From positions 1-37,886 of the forward strand of contig CAJXEN010000003.1 in the NCBI GenBank assembly GCA_913052465.1: DNA of 37,886 nt, read 5' to 3'. Within the stretch, counting starts at the first letter, position 1. Each line of letters opens with the position of its first letter. Position numbers and translations under genes: made by a program. The stretch is from an uncultured Oceanospirillaceae bacterium. GTDB lineage: Bacteria; Pseudomonadota; Gammaproteobacteria; Pseudomonadales; Balneatricaceae. Below the pieces are notes generated by a model that worked only from the letters and a program-made list of their open reading frames with translations, was not told the DNA's origin and did no database searches. Below, in pieces: positions 1-9,080 of the stretch.

Positions 1-521
1 TGATCGATAAAGATGGTTTTCGCCCCAATGTAGGTATTATTCTGGCAAACTCCCAGGGCCAAGTGCTATGGGCAAAACGTGTAGGTTGGGATGCTTGGCA
101 ATTCCCTCAAGGGGGTATTGACGCCCACGAAACACCAGAAGAAGCCTTATTTAGGGAACTCAAAGAAGAAATTGGCTTGTTGCCAGAACACGTAGAGGTG
201 CTTGCCTGTACTCGAGGTTGGTTAAGGTATCGTTTGCCTAAGCGGATGATACGCCAGGGCCAGCAACCGTTATGTATTGGTCAAAAACAAAAGTGGTTTT
301 TATTACGCATGTTAGCACCGGATGCTGCAGTTCAAACGGGCACTACCAATAGCCCAGAATTTGATGCTTGGGAGTGGGTCAGTTACTGGTACCCTGTAGA
401 CCAAGTTGTTTCGTTTAAACGAGAGGTTTATCGTCGTGCCATGAAAGAGCTTTGTCTGCGTCATTCGCGCCTGGTTTATCATCATAGTTTAATTATTCCA
501 AGCGAAGCTCAGAGCCAATAA
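1..521 (+). CDS. rppH: RNA pyrophosphohydrolase (Nudix), 5' partial: window starts inside the start codon (?TG ATC GAT AAA GAT GGT TTT CGC)
   Basis: In-frame extension of ORF 63..521 reads [39 protein letters not shown]; Nudix box [23 protein letters not shown]. Confidence 0.95.
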   Translation, partial: IDKDGFRPNVGIILANSQGQVLWAKRVGWDAWQFPQGGIDAHETPEEALFRELKEEIGLLPEHVEVLACTRGWLRYRLPKRMIRQGQQPLCIGQKQKWFLLRMLAPDAAVQTGTTNSPEFDAWEWVSYWYPVDQVVSFKREVYRRAMKELCLRHSRLVYHHSLIIPSEAQSQ

Positions 522-544
522 TTTATAATTAGGAATAACACTGA

Positions 545-2821
545 ATGCTGCACAGTCTGCGTAAAATAATCCAAGCGGTGAGCGCCGCCGAGGATTTGCA
601 ATCGGCCCTGAACTTGGTAGTGCAGCAAGTTCGGCGTGCCATGCGCACAGATGTATGCTCTATATACTTGCATTTTCCGCAAACAGACAACTTTGTACTT
701 ATGGCTACGAAGGGCCTTAACCAAGTTTCTATTGGTAAAGCTTGCCTGCCATCAGGCAAAGGTTTGGTAGGGTTGGTGGGGCTTAAAGCTGAGACCATTA
801 ATATAACGTGTGCTGCAGACCATCCTAATTTTCATTATGTGCAAGAAACTGGTGAAGAGGCCTTTAGCTCTTTCTTAGGCGTGCCTATTATTCACCACCG
901 TAAAGTGTTGGGTATCCTAGTTGTTCAGCAACGTAACGAACGTCAATTTAGCGCCGAAGAAGAAGCAATGCTGATCACTTTGTCGGCTCAATTGGCTGGG
1001 TTTATTGCCCACGCTGAAGCCACTGGTGGTGGTTTAAGGCAAGACGCCTTAGCCAATGAAGCTAGTTTAGATGTGGCTTACGAAGGTGTGAGTGGCTCTG
1101 GTGGAGTAGCTATTGGGTATGTTGCCGTAATAGCGCCACCAGCGGACCTAGACAAGGTGCCAGATCGGCGCTGCCGTAATCCTGAAACTGAAGTCGAGGC
1201 TTTTCAAACGGCGCTAGAGGCTGTGCGTCGTAAAATAAAGATTGTCAGCCGCACCTTAGCCCGTAACCTAAAAAATCAAGAACAAGAACTGTTCGAAGTT
1301 TATATGCGCATGTTAGATGACAACGCCTTGGCTGGGGAAGTGGTACAGAAAATACGTCAAGGCCAATGGGCCCAGGGTGCGTTACGGCAAGTTGTGCAGA
1401 CTCACATTGGTGCATTCGAAGCTATGGATGATCCTTATTTAAGGGAAAGAGCTACTGATATCCGAGATCTTGGTCGGCGTATTTTGGCAGAGTTGCAGCA
1501 AACTAATATCGAAGTGCGAGAATTTGAAGATGCTACAGTTTTGGTGGCAGAGGAAGTAACAGCAACAATGTTGGCAGAAGTTCCTGCCCATAAACTTAAA
1601 GCGATCATCTCTACCCTGGGTTCCAATAACTCACATGCTGCTATATTGGCTCGTTCTATGGGCATTCCTACGGTTATGGGTGCGGTAGACTTCCCGTACC
1701 GACGTATGGAAGGCCAAGAGGTCGTTATTGATGGCTACATAGGGCGCATCTTCCTCAATCCAAGTCAGGATCTGCGTCGTCAATATGAACAAACGATTGC
1801 TGAAGAAGCCTCGTTCACCAAAGAACTAGAAGTGCTGCGGAATGTGCCTGCGCAAACACGTGACCATCACATAGTGCCTTTGTTAGTAAATACTAGCTTA
1901 CCTTTGGATGTAAGCCGTTCATTGGATCAGGGTGCTGAGGGAGTTGGGTTATACCGCACCGAAGTGCCCTTTATGATAAAGGAACACTTTCCATCTGAAG
2001 ATGAGCAAACTGATTGTTATCGTACACAACTAAAAGGCTTTGCACCTTTTCCAGTGACGATGCGCACCTTGGATATAGGCGGTGATAAAAACCTACCTTA
2101 TTTTGCTATTAAAGAAGATAACCCGTTTTTAGGTTGGCGGGGAATTCGCGTGACCTTAGATCATCCAGAAATATTTTTAGTGCAAATTCGAGCGATGCTG
2201 AAGGCCAGTGAAGGCTTAGATAATCTTCGTATTATGTTGCCTATGATCACCCACGTGAGCGAAGTTGATGAATCTATTCGTTGGATAGATCAGGCGTATT
2301 CTGAATTATGTGAAGAAGGTTATAAGTTGGTGCGTCCACCCATTGGCGTGATGGTGGAGGTGCCTGCTGCTGTATATCAGGCCAGGCATATTGCTGAGCG
2401 AGTGGACTTCATGTCTGTGGGTAGTAATGATTTAACTCAATATATATTGGCGGTAGATCGAGATAACCCAAGGGTGGCAGATTTGTATCACACCATGCAC
2501 CCTGCGGTATTGATGGCGTTACAACAGGTAGTAGATGCCGCCAAAGCTGCTGACATTCCAGTGAGTTTATGTGGTGAGTTAGCTGGTGATCCTGCTGGTG
2601 CTTTGTTGCTTATGGGTATGGGGTACGACAGTTTGTCGATGAATGCGGCTAGCCTGCCAAAAGTGAAGTCCGTCATCCGTAACTTTACACTAACGCAAGC
2701 TCAACAGATGCTCCAACAAGCGCTCCAGCAAGCTGGTAGTCAAGGTGTGCAGCAAGTGATACGAGATAACCTTAAGGCAGCTGGCCTTACAAGGTTACAT
2801 AGCCGATATGTGGGCAATTAA
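545..2821 (+). CDS. ptsP: PEP-protein phosphotransferase PtsP (EI-Ntr) with N-terminal GAF domain
   Basis: 758 aa; N-terminal GAF-like region, active-site His region GSNNSHAAILARSMGIPTVMG, C-terminal PEP-binding region DFMSVGSNDLTQYILAVDRDNPRV. Confidence 0.96.
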   Translation: MLHSLRKIIQAVSAAEDLQSALNLVVQQVRRAMRTDVCSIYLHFPQTDNFVLMATKGLNQVSIGKACLPSGKGLVGLVGLKAETINITCAADHPNFHYVQETGEEAFSSFLGVPIIHHRKVLGILVVQQRNERQFSAEEEAMLITLSAQLAGFIAHAEATGGGLRQDALANEASLDVAYEGVSGSGGVAIGYVAVIAPPADLDKVPDRRCRNPETEVEAFQTALEAVRRKIKIVSRTLARNLKNQEQELFEVYMRMLDDNALAGEVVQKIRQGQWAQGALRQVVQTHIGAFEAMDDPYLRERATDIRDLGRRILAELQQTNIEVREFEDATVLVAEEVTATMLAEVPAHKLKAIISTLGSNNSHAAILARSMGIPTVMGAVDFPYRRMEGQEVVIDGYIGRIFLNPSQDLRRQYEQTIAEEASFTKELEVLRNVPAQTRDHHIVPLLVNTSLPLDVSRSLDQGAEGVGLYRTEVPFMIKEHFPSEDEQTDCYRTQLKGFAPFPVTMRTLDIGGDKNLPYFAIKEDNPFLGWRGIRVTLDHPEIFLVQIRAMLKASEGLDNLRIMLPMITHVSEVDESIRWIDQAYSELCEEGYKLVRPPIGVMVEVPAAVYQARHIAERVDFMSVGSNDLTQYILAVDRDNPRVADLYHTMHPAVLMALQQVVDAAKAADIPVSLCGELAGDPAGALLLMGMGYDSLSMNAASLPKVKSVIRNFTLTQAQQMLQQALQQAGSQGVQQVIRDNLKAAGLTRLHSRYVGN

Positions 2822-3418
2822 CCCTGCCGCAATACTCCACATAATAACGCCAATAAAGCCGTCCAGTGCCCTCCAGGCTAAGGGGTTTTTAAATATAGGC
2901 ATGAGCCAGCGAGCCCCCCAAGCTAAACAGAAAAACCAAATAAAAGAAGCGCTCACGGCGCCAAATCCAAACCATATTTTGTCGCTCCCCAGATACTGAC
3001 TACTAATACCACCCAAAAGGACTACGGTATCTAAGTAGGCATGGGGGTTGAGTAGGCTAACACTTGCTGCAATAGTGAGCGCTTTAGCAAGTGAGTATTC
3101 ACTTACCCCATAATCTTCTTGCATTGCGTGTTCTTTAGTCGCTGCCTTAAAAGATAGTGCGCCATAAATAAATAAAAATACCACGCCACCCCAAGTGATC
3201 CAAAATAATAATTGAGGCTGCGCTTGCACTAAAGAACCCATACCAAATATACCCAAACAGATAAGGCTGGCATCCGTCACACTACAAAAAATAGCCACTG
3301 CATATTGATGCTGGTTACGCAAAGCTCGGTTTAATAGGAAGGCATTTTGAGCGCCAATAGCAACAATTAATCCTATGCTTAAGGCGAGACCATTAATGAA
3401 AATTAGGCTGGTATGCAT
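2795..3418 (-). CDS. LysE/ArgO-family amino acid exporter
   Basis: ORF to 3436; likely start MHTSLIFING at 3418; LysE motif ALSIGLIVAIGAQNAFLLNRALR, multiple TM segments. Confidence 0.88.
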   Translation of the reverse strand: MHTSLIFINGLALSIGLIVAIGAQNAFLLNRALRNQHQYAVAIFCSVTDASLICLGIFGMGSLVQAQPQLLFWITWGGVVFLFIYGALSFKAATKEHAMQEDYGVSEYSLAKALTIAASVSLLNPHAYLDTVVLLGGISSQYLGSDKIWFGFGAVSASFIWFFCLAWGARWLMPIFKNPLAWRALDGFIGVIMWSIAAGLIAHISAM

Positions 3419-4194
3419 GCTTTTTTGTTGGTCCATTTAAAGTGTTGTTGTTGCGGTGGTGAATGGTCAAAGCAGGTTTCGTGGACATCCATGTTGCCAA
3501 ACTTATCACGATACAAACTAATGCAAGTGCGGGTACCATAAGCATATTCAGGCGCATTAATAAAACAAGAAGATAGACGTCTTTCCCAAGCTTTGGCAAT
3601 GCCGGTATTGGGTAGATTATGGTCTTCAGCAACCTGCGAATCCTGCATCATCTGCTGCAGTTGCTGGTGGTGTGGAGGTCGATTTAAAGACTGCTGCAAA
3701 ATGGCTTTAACATGGTTAACTTTGGGCCAATCACTATCTAAGCGGCCATTACTCAGGCCGTATAAACCAGCAGCTAAAACTCGTGGCTGGTTTTGTTCTT
3801 CATTGGCACAAAAAACGAGCTCATGATTATCCCAAAGTAGTAAGTTGAAGCCTGCACACTGATCATTTTGAAGCGCATTGGCAAAATGCAGAGCACTTTT
3901 ATGTTGACTGAGGAAACTGAGGGCCAAGTGTCCTCTTGATTTGAGTGCCGTTGATTGATCAATAGTCACGTTACTGGTAACGACCTTACGAAAGTTGGTC
4001 ACTGCAGCCCAACGGCCATTTTTGTGCAGTGCCAGCCAGGTGCCGCCTGCTTGAAGATCTTTGCCTGCTAAAATTTCAATATCGGGCCACCAATGCATAT
4101 TTTGAGTTGGACGATGGCAAAACTCATCACGATTGGCTGCCAGAATGAGTGGGTATTCGCTATTGAGCTGGTGAGCTAAAACAATGAGGCACAT
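3403..4194 (-). CDS. NRDE (TANGO2-like) family protein
   Basis: Begins MCLIVLAHQLNSEYPLILAANRDEF with the NRDE motif; ~263 aa. Confidence 0.9.
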   Translation of the reverse strand: MCLIVLAHQLNSEYPLILAANRDEFCHRPTQNMHWWPDIEILAGKDLQAGGTWLALHKNGRWAAVTNFRKVVTSNVTIDQSTALKSRGHLALSFLSQHKSALHFANALQNDQCAGFNLLLWDNHELVFCANEEQNQPRVLAAGLYGLSNGRLDSDWPKVNHVKAILQQSLNRPPHHQQLQQMMQDSQVAEDHNLPNTGIAKAWERRLSSCFINAPEYAYGTRTCISLYRDKFGNMDVHETCFDHSPPQQQHFKWTNKKACIPA

Positions 4195-4273
4195 GAATAT
4201 TTATCTATCCTAAACTTTGCGCTTATAGAGTGGAGCGTAGATAATAGCCTCTTTCTTAGTTAGATGTGAACGC

Positions 4274-5068
4274 ATGATTTTTTTTGCTTATATGGCCCTT
4301 GGTTCGATCGCTGGGTTATTAGCAGGCTTATTTGGCATTGGTGGCGGTGTTATTGTCGTGCCAGCTTTGGTGTTGGCGTTTAATCTGCAGGGTATTAACC
4401 CTGAAATCGTATTTTATATGGCTATAGCAACCTCTCTAGCCAACATTGTTTTTACCTCTTTGAGTGCCATGCGAGCGCACCATAAAAAATGCGCCATCGA
4501 ATGGCATTTAGTTAAGCCAATTGCCGTGGGAATGTTTGCTGGATCAATAATGGGTGTTAACACAGCGTTAACTATCCCGGCGAGCTACTTACAAGCTAGT
4601 TTTGGTGCGTTTGCTATTTTCTTAAGTCTAAGAATGATGCTTTGGCAGTCTGGTAAAAATGCATTGGAGTTTCCAGGCACTATTGGCTTAGGGTTTATTG
4701 GCGTTTTAATAGGCTGGGTTTCTGCCTTGTTTGGCATTGGAGGCGGCAACTTGTTGGTAGCATGGTTATCTAATCGTCGATTAGTCATGCAAAAAGCGGT
4801 AGCAACCGCTAGTGCTTGTGGATTTGCCATTGCTATTGCTGGCGCTTTATCTAACGGCGTATTGGGGTGGGGCAACCCAATGTTGCCACCACTCAGTTTA
4901 GGCTACATCTATTTACCTGCATTACTTGGTATAGTGTCTACCAGTTTTATAGCAGCCGCTTTCGGTGCTAAGATCGCCCATCGTCTATCACCAGGAATGC
5001 TCAAACGATTGTTTGCATGGATGCTGTTATTGGTGGGTTTACGAATGTTAATAAGTGTTTGGTTTTAA
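4274..5068 (+). CDS. TauE/SafE-family membrane transporter
   Basis: Two-repeat motif LAGLFGIGGGVIVVPAL and VSALFGIGGGNLLVAWL; hydrophobic 264 aa. Confidence 0.9.
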   Translation: MIFFAYMALGSIAGLLAGLFGIGGGVIVVPALVLAFNLQGINPEIVFYMAIATSLANIVFTSLSAMRAHHKKCAIEWHLVKPIAVGMFAGSIMGVNTALTIPASYLQASFGAFAIFLSLRMMLWQSGKNALEFPGTIGLGFIGVLIGWVSALFGIGGGNLLVAWLSNRRLVMQKAVATASACGFAIAIAGALSNGVLGWGNPMLPPLSLGYIYLPALLGIVSTSFIAAAFGAKIAHRLSPGMLKRLFAWMLLLVGLRMLISVWF

Positions 5069-5076
5069 GGAATATT

Positions 5077-5853
5077 ATGCTGGTTTTCCCCGATATTGAC
5101 CCAGTTCTTATACAGTTAGGCCCGCTGGCGATTCACTGGTATGGGGTGATGTATTTATTAGCCTTTGGCTCTGCTTTATGGTTAGGCAATCGTCGTGCCG
5201 AAGCTGCTGGGTTCACTAAATATCAAGTGAGTGATTTGATCTTTTTTGGAGCGCTTGGCGTGGTGCTAGGTGGTCGCTTAGGTTACGTGCTGTTTTATCA
5301 ATTTGAAGCCTTTTTAGCGCAACCAATAATGTTGTTGCGCGTATGGGAAGGTGGCATGTCTTTTCATGGTGGTTTGTTAGGTGTAATTGCTGGAGTTGTT
5401 TGGTTTTCCCGTAAAAATCGATTTAAATTTTATCAGGTGATGGATTTTGTGGCCCCCATCGTACCTATTGGGCTAGGTGCAGGGCGCTTAGGTAACTTTA
5501 TTGGTGGAGAGCTTTGGGGGCGTCCTACAGACTTGCCATGGGGTATGGTATTCCCCCATGTAGACTTGTTAACAAGGCATCCATCACAGCTCTATCAGTT
5601 AGCGTTGGAAGGTATCCTTCTGTTTGTTCTGGTCTGGGTATACTCATCTAAGCCTAGGGCAGCCTTGCGTGTGTCAGGTGTGTTTTTAATAGGTTATGGG
5701 GTGCAGAGATTTGTGGTTGAGTTTGTTCGACAACCAGACTCTCATTTGAATTACGTCGCTTTCGACTGGATGACTCAGGGGCAGTTATTATCAGTGCCAA
5801 TGATTGCCCTAGGGTCGTATTTATTAGTGCGCAAGGGCTCTATTAAAGGTTAA
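5077..5853 (+). CDS. lgt: Prolipoprotein diacylglyceryl transferase
   Basis: [55 protein letters not shown]; start set at ATG 5077. Confidence 0.97.
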   Translation: MLVFPDIDPVLIQLGPLAIHWYGVMYLLAFGSALWLGNRRAEAAGFTKYQVSDLIFFGALGVVLGGRLGYVLFYQFEAFLAQPIMLLRVWEGGMSFHGGLLGVIAGVVWFSRKNRFKFYQVMDFVAPIVPIGLGAGRLGNFIGGELWGRPTDLPWGMVFPHVDLLTRHPSQLYQLALEGILLFVLVWVYSSKPRAALRVSGVFLIGYGVQRFVVEFVRQPDSHLNYVAFDWMTQGQLLSVPMIALGSYLLVRKGSIKG

Positions 5854-5887
5854 TATACCTCCTTTGTTTTTAGTATGGTCTTTTAAT

Positions 5888-6682
5888 ATGCAGCAGTACC
5901 TTCAACTAATGCGCCATGTGCGCGATACCGGCGCGTTAAAGGAAGATCGGACCGGTACTGGAACTTTGAGTGTGTTTGGCTACCAAATGCGTTTTGACTT
6001 ATCTCAAGGGTTCCCTGTTTTAACTACCAAAAAATTGCACCTCAAGTCTATTATTCATGAGTTGTTATGGTTTTTACAGGGTTCTACAAACACCCAATAC
6101 TTAACAGAAAATGGCGTGCGCATTTGGGACGAATGGGCTGATGAGAATGGTGACTTGGGCCCAGTATATGGGTCCCAATGGCGCTCGTGGCCAAAACCGG
6201 ACGGTGGTCATATTGATCAAATCAGTCAGCTTATAAATCAAATTAAAACTAATCCAGACTCGCGTCGTTTAATTGTGAGTGCGTGGAATGTGGCTGATGT
6301 AGAGTTTATGGCTTTACCACCATGCCACATGATATTTCAGTTTTACGTAGCTAATGGGAAGTTGTCTTGCCAGTTATATCAGCGCAGTGCTGACATTTTT
6401 TTAGGTGTGCCCTTTAACATTGCTAGCTACGCTTTATTAACTATGATGGTGGCTCAGGTTTGTAATTTGGAAGTGGGTGACTTTGTCCATACACTGGGCG
6501 ATGCCCACCTTTATTCAAATCATTTGGAGCAAGTTGATGTGCAGCTGTCTCGTGACCCTATGACGCTGCCAAAAATGGACATTAACCCTGCAGTAGATAA
6601 TATTTTCAATTTTAAGTTCGAAGACTTTGAGTTGCTTGATTATCAATCTCATCCACACATTAAAGGGGCTGTTGCCGTATGA
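5888..6682 (+). CDS. thyA: Thymidylate synthase
   Basis: [26 protein letters not shown]; active site [14 protein letters not shown]; start set at ATG 5888. Confidence 0.98.
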   Translation: MQQYLQLMRHVRDTGALKEDRTGTGTLSVFGYQMRFDLSQGFPVLTTKKLHLKSIIHELLWFLQGSTNTQYLTENGVRIWDEWADENGDLGPVYGSQWRSWPKPDGGHIDQISQLINQIKTNPDSRRLIVSAWNVADVEFMALPPCHMIFQFYVANGKLSCQLYQRSADIFLGVPFNIASYALLTMMVAQVCNLEVGDFVHTLGDAHLYSNHLEQVDVQLSRDPMTLPKMDINPAVDNIFNFKFEDFELLDYQSHPHIKGAVAV

Positions 6683-7182
6683 GTATTGCCTTAATTGTTG
6701 CTGCTTCTGAGAATAATGTTATAGGCCGCAACAACCAGCTACCGTGGTACTTGCCCGGTGACCTGCAGTATTTTAAAACCATGACTTTAGGTAAGCCGGT
6801 TATTATGGGCCGCAAGACGTTTGAATCAATTGGTAGGCCGTTACCAGGGCGAGATAACATCGTCATTAGCCGGCAAGCAAATTACCCGGCCCAGGGTATT
6901 AAATTGGTATCCAGCCTTGGTGAAGCGATTGCTTTAGGCGAGAGCATTAATGTGATCAACGGTAGCGAAGAAGTGATGATTATTGGTGGCGCGCAAATTT
7001 ATGCAGAAGCTTTAGCTTTAGCACACCGCGTTTACCTTACGCGAGTGTATGGCCATGTTGAGGGTGATGCTTATTTTCCTATTTTAGGCGCTGAATCATG
7101 GCATGAAATCGCTCGAGAAGACATTGCAGCTGCAGAACCTAATCCATTTGATTTTAGTTATTTAGTGTTAGAACGTCGCTAA
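6679..7182 (+). CDS. folA: Dihydrofolate reductase
   Basis: [57 protein letters not shown]; overlaps thyA stop by 4 bp. Confidence 0.97.
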   Translation: MSIALIVAASENNVIGRNNQLPWYLPGDLQYFKTMTLGKPVIMGRKTFESIGRPLPGRDNIVISRQANYPAQGIKLVSSLGEAIALGESINVINGSEEVMIIGGAQIYAEALALAHRVYLTRVYGHVEGDAYFPILGAESWHEIAREDIAAAEPNPFDFSYLVLERR

Positions 7183-7226
7183 ATTTTCGAGTCTAGGTGC
7201 ACCAATATGCTGCACGGAAGTAGAAG

Positions 7227-8555
7227 TTAGAGTAATTCTTTGCTGAAGACTTTTGAACTGCGTTGGAAGTTGTACAACGACTGTCTGCTGGTTGGTAGTT
7301 CGGCTAAGTCAGCTGCAACAAAACCGTTTTCTATAAACCAGTGTGAAGAAGCAGTGGTCAGTACAAAGAGAGTTTGCAGCCCCATGTGGCTTGATTGCTT
7401 TTCAATATGTAGTAATAATACTTGGCCACGGTCACCACCACGGTAGTTGGAATCGATGGCCATGCAGGCAAGCTCTCCTTGGCGGGCATCATCGAAAGGG
7501 TATAGGGCTGCGCAGCCAATAATTGCGCCGTCTCGTTCGATTACGCTAAAGTAATGAATTTCAGACTCTAGTAATTCACGCGAACGGCGCACTAATACGC
7601 CATCATCTTCTAACGGCCGAATCAGTTGCAAAATACCACCGACGTCATCAATACAAGCATTACGAACTTGTTCGTAGCTTTCTTTGATTACCATTGTGCC
7701 AGATCCATCGCGGCTGAAGAGCTCGCTCAGAAGGGCACCATCTTCTTGGTAGCCTAGCAAGTGTCCTCGAGCCACTCCAGCATCACATGCTTTAGATAAT
7801 ACATCGATGTGCATGGATAAATCAGTCCAACTATCCTCACTAGTTTGATGTTGATGGACTAAACGATGGCCAGCACGTGTGAGTAACTCAATGACTTGCT
7901 CTCCACGGGAGTTAGTAATGCCTTTGTCGGCGCCAAAAACGATCAGTTTATCAGCTTGTAGGCTAGCGGCAACGCGGCCTGCAACTTGCGCTGCCGCCAG
8001 GTTAAAGGTTTCCCCAGTAGGGGAGTAGCCTAAACAGGAAATCAGTACAAGATTTCCGTCACTGAGCTGTTTACCTATCGCTTCTGAATCTACTCGTCTT
8101 ACTTCGCCGGTGTAGGCGAAATCTACCCCGTTCTTCACACCAATAGGGCGCGCTGTGATGAAGTTACCACGGCTGGTCCGAATGCGAGAACCTTGCATGG
8201 GGGAATTGGCTAAACCCATAGAAAAACGTGCTTCTAATTGCATTGCCTGGCGGCCAACAGTGGCTTGAACTAATGCCAGCTGATCTAAGTCAGTAATGCG
8301 TAAACCATTATGGAACTGTGAGCCCATGGAGGCATTTTCACATGCTTTTTGAATCTGTGGGCGGCTGCCATGCACCAGAACCAACTTAACACCCAAGCTG
8401 TTGAGGAGGTTGATGTCATGGATAGTATGAGCAAAGTTATCGTGGGCCAAGGCTTCGCCAGGTAAATAAATGACAAAAGTTCGGCCACGGTGAGCATTAA
8501 TGTAAGGCGCAGAGTGGCGGAACCAGTTCACATATTGCTGGTTGGTTTCGATCAC
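7227..8555 (-). CDS. argA: Amino-acid N-acetyltransferase (N-acetylglutamate synthase), GTG start
   Basis: 442 aa; kinase-like N-terminal domain (LVLVHGSRPQI) plus GNAT C-terminal domain; ArgA-type architecture. Confidence 0.95.
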   Translation of the reverse strand: MIETNQQYVNWFRHSAPYINAHRGRTFVIYLPGEALAHDNFAHTIHDINLLNSLGVKLVLVHGSRPQIQKACENASMGSQFHNGLRITDLDQLALVQATVGRQAMQLEARFSMGLANSPMQGSRIRTSRGNFITARPIGVKNGVDFAYTGEVRRVDSEAIGKQLSDGNLVLISCLGYSPTGETFNLAAAQVAGRVAASLQADKLIVFGADKGITNSRGEQVIELLTRAGHRLVHQHQTSEDSWTDLSMHIDVLSKACDAGVARGHLLGYQEDGALLSELFSRDGSGTMVIKESYEQVRNACIDDVGGILQLIRPLEDDGVLVRRSRELLESEIHYFSVIERDGAIIGCAALYPFDDARQGELACMAIDSNYRGGDRGQVLLLHIEKQSSHMGLQTLFVLTTASSHWFIENGFVAADLAELPTSRQSLYNFQRSSKVFSKELL

Positions 8556-8642
8556 TTTAATTACCTATAGTCTTGGGGTAGGAAAGACTCTATTAAGCCG
8601 CGCTGGGGCCGTTCTGTCAATCACACAAAGACTACTATCTAG

Positions 8643-8671
8643 AAAAAAGCCACCCTGAATTATTGGGTGGC
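8643..8671 (-). terminator. Intrinsic terminator-like hairpin on the minus strand, with no annotated minus-strand gene upstream of it
   Basis: GCCACCC(8649-8655)-TGAATTATT-GGGTGGC(8665-8671); on the minus strand followed by TTTTTT (8648-8643). Confidence 0.75.
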
Positions 8672-8791
8672 CTAAGTTTCGTTATGTTGATGATTCAAAA
8701 TGGGTAAACTAAAGTCAAGCTAGCGTAACCATCGGGGTTAGTGATCGACGTCTAATCAATTTTTGACACACTTTAACTTACACCTTAACTC

Positions 8792-8851
8792 ACACCCTTG
8801 GCAAAGCCCCTAAGCTTTAGTCATCAACTAGGACAGCTGAGGGTGTTTTTT
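8792..8851 (+). terminator. Intrinsic terminator-like structure on the plus strand, ~230 bp upstream of glnE
   Basis: ACACCCT(8792-8798) pairs with AGGGTGT(8840-8846), T-run to 8851; inner pairing includes GGCAAAGCC and CCTA/TAGG; long loop lowers certainty. Confidence 0.5.
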
Positions 8852-9080
8852 AATCTTGTCTCCCAGTAGTTAGGCTAATACATAGATCAAAGGAAGGGTG
8901 GTGTTTGCTTATAGGTTAATAAATAATACAAAATATGATGTATCGCTTGATTAGAGTGGAATTTTTCCGTTAGGGTCTATGGCTTATGAGCGCTGTCATT
9001 GCACTATTACCACACACGGTCACGGACATGGACACGTGTATGTCTTGGCTCAATAATGATCATTCTTTGGAGTAATGTTT

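Noticed and set aside
4585-4875. Antisense ORFs in the track (e.g. 4585-4875, 10579-10872, 20344-20724, 24156-24510, 28239-28619, 34851-35222)
   Set aside because: They lie wholly opposite or overlap strongly supported genes, have unconvincing compositions and no recognisable domains; treated as shadow ORFs.
7197-7215. GTGCA/TGCAC inverted repeat between convergent folA and argA
   Set aside because: 5-bp stem and no T-run; weak as a terminator.
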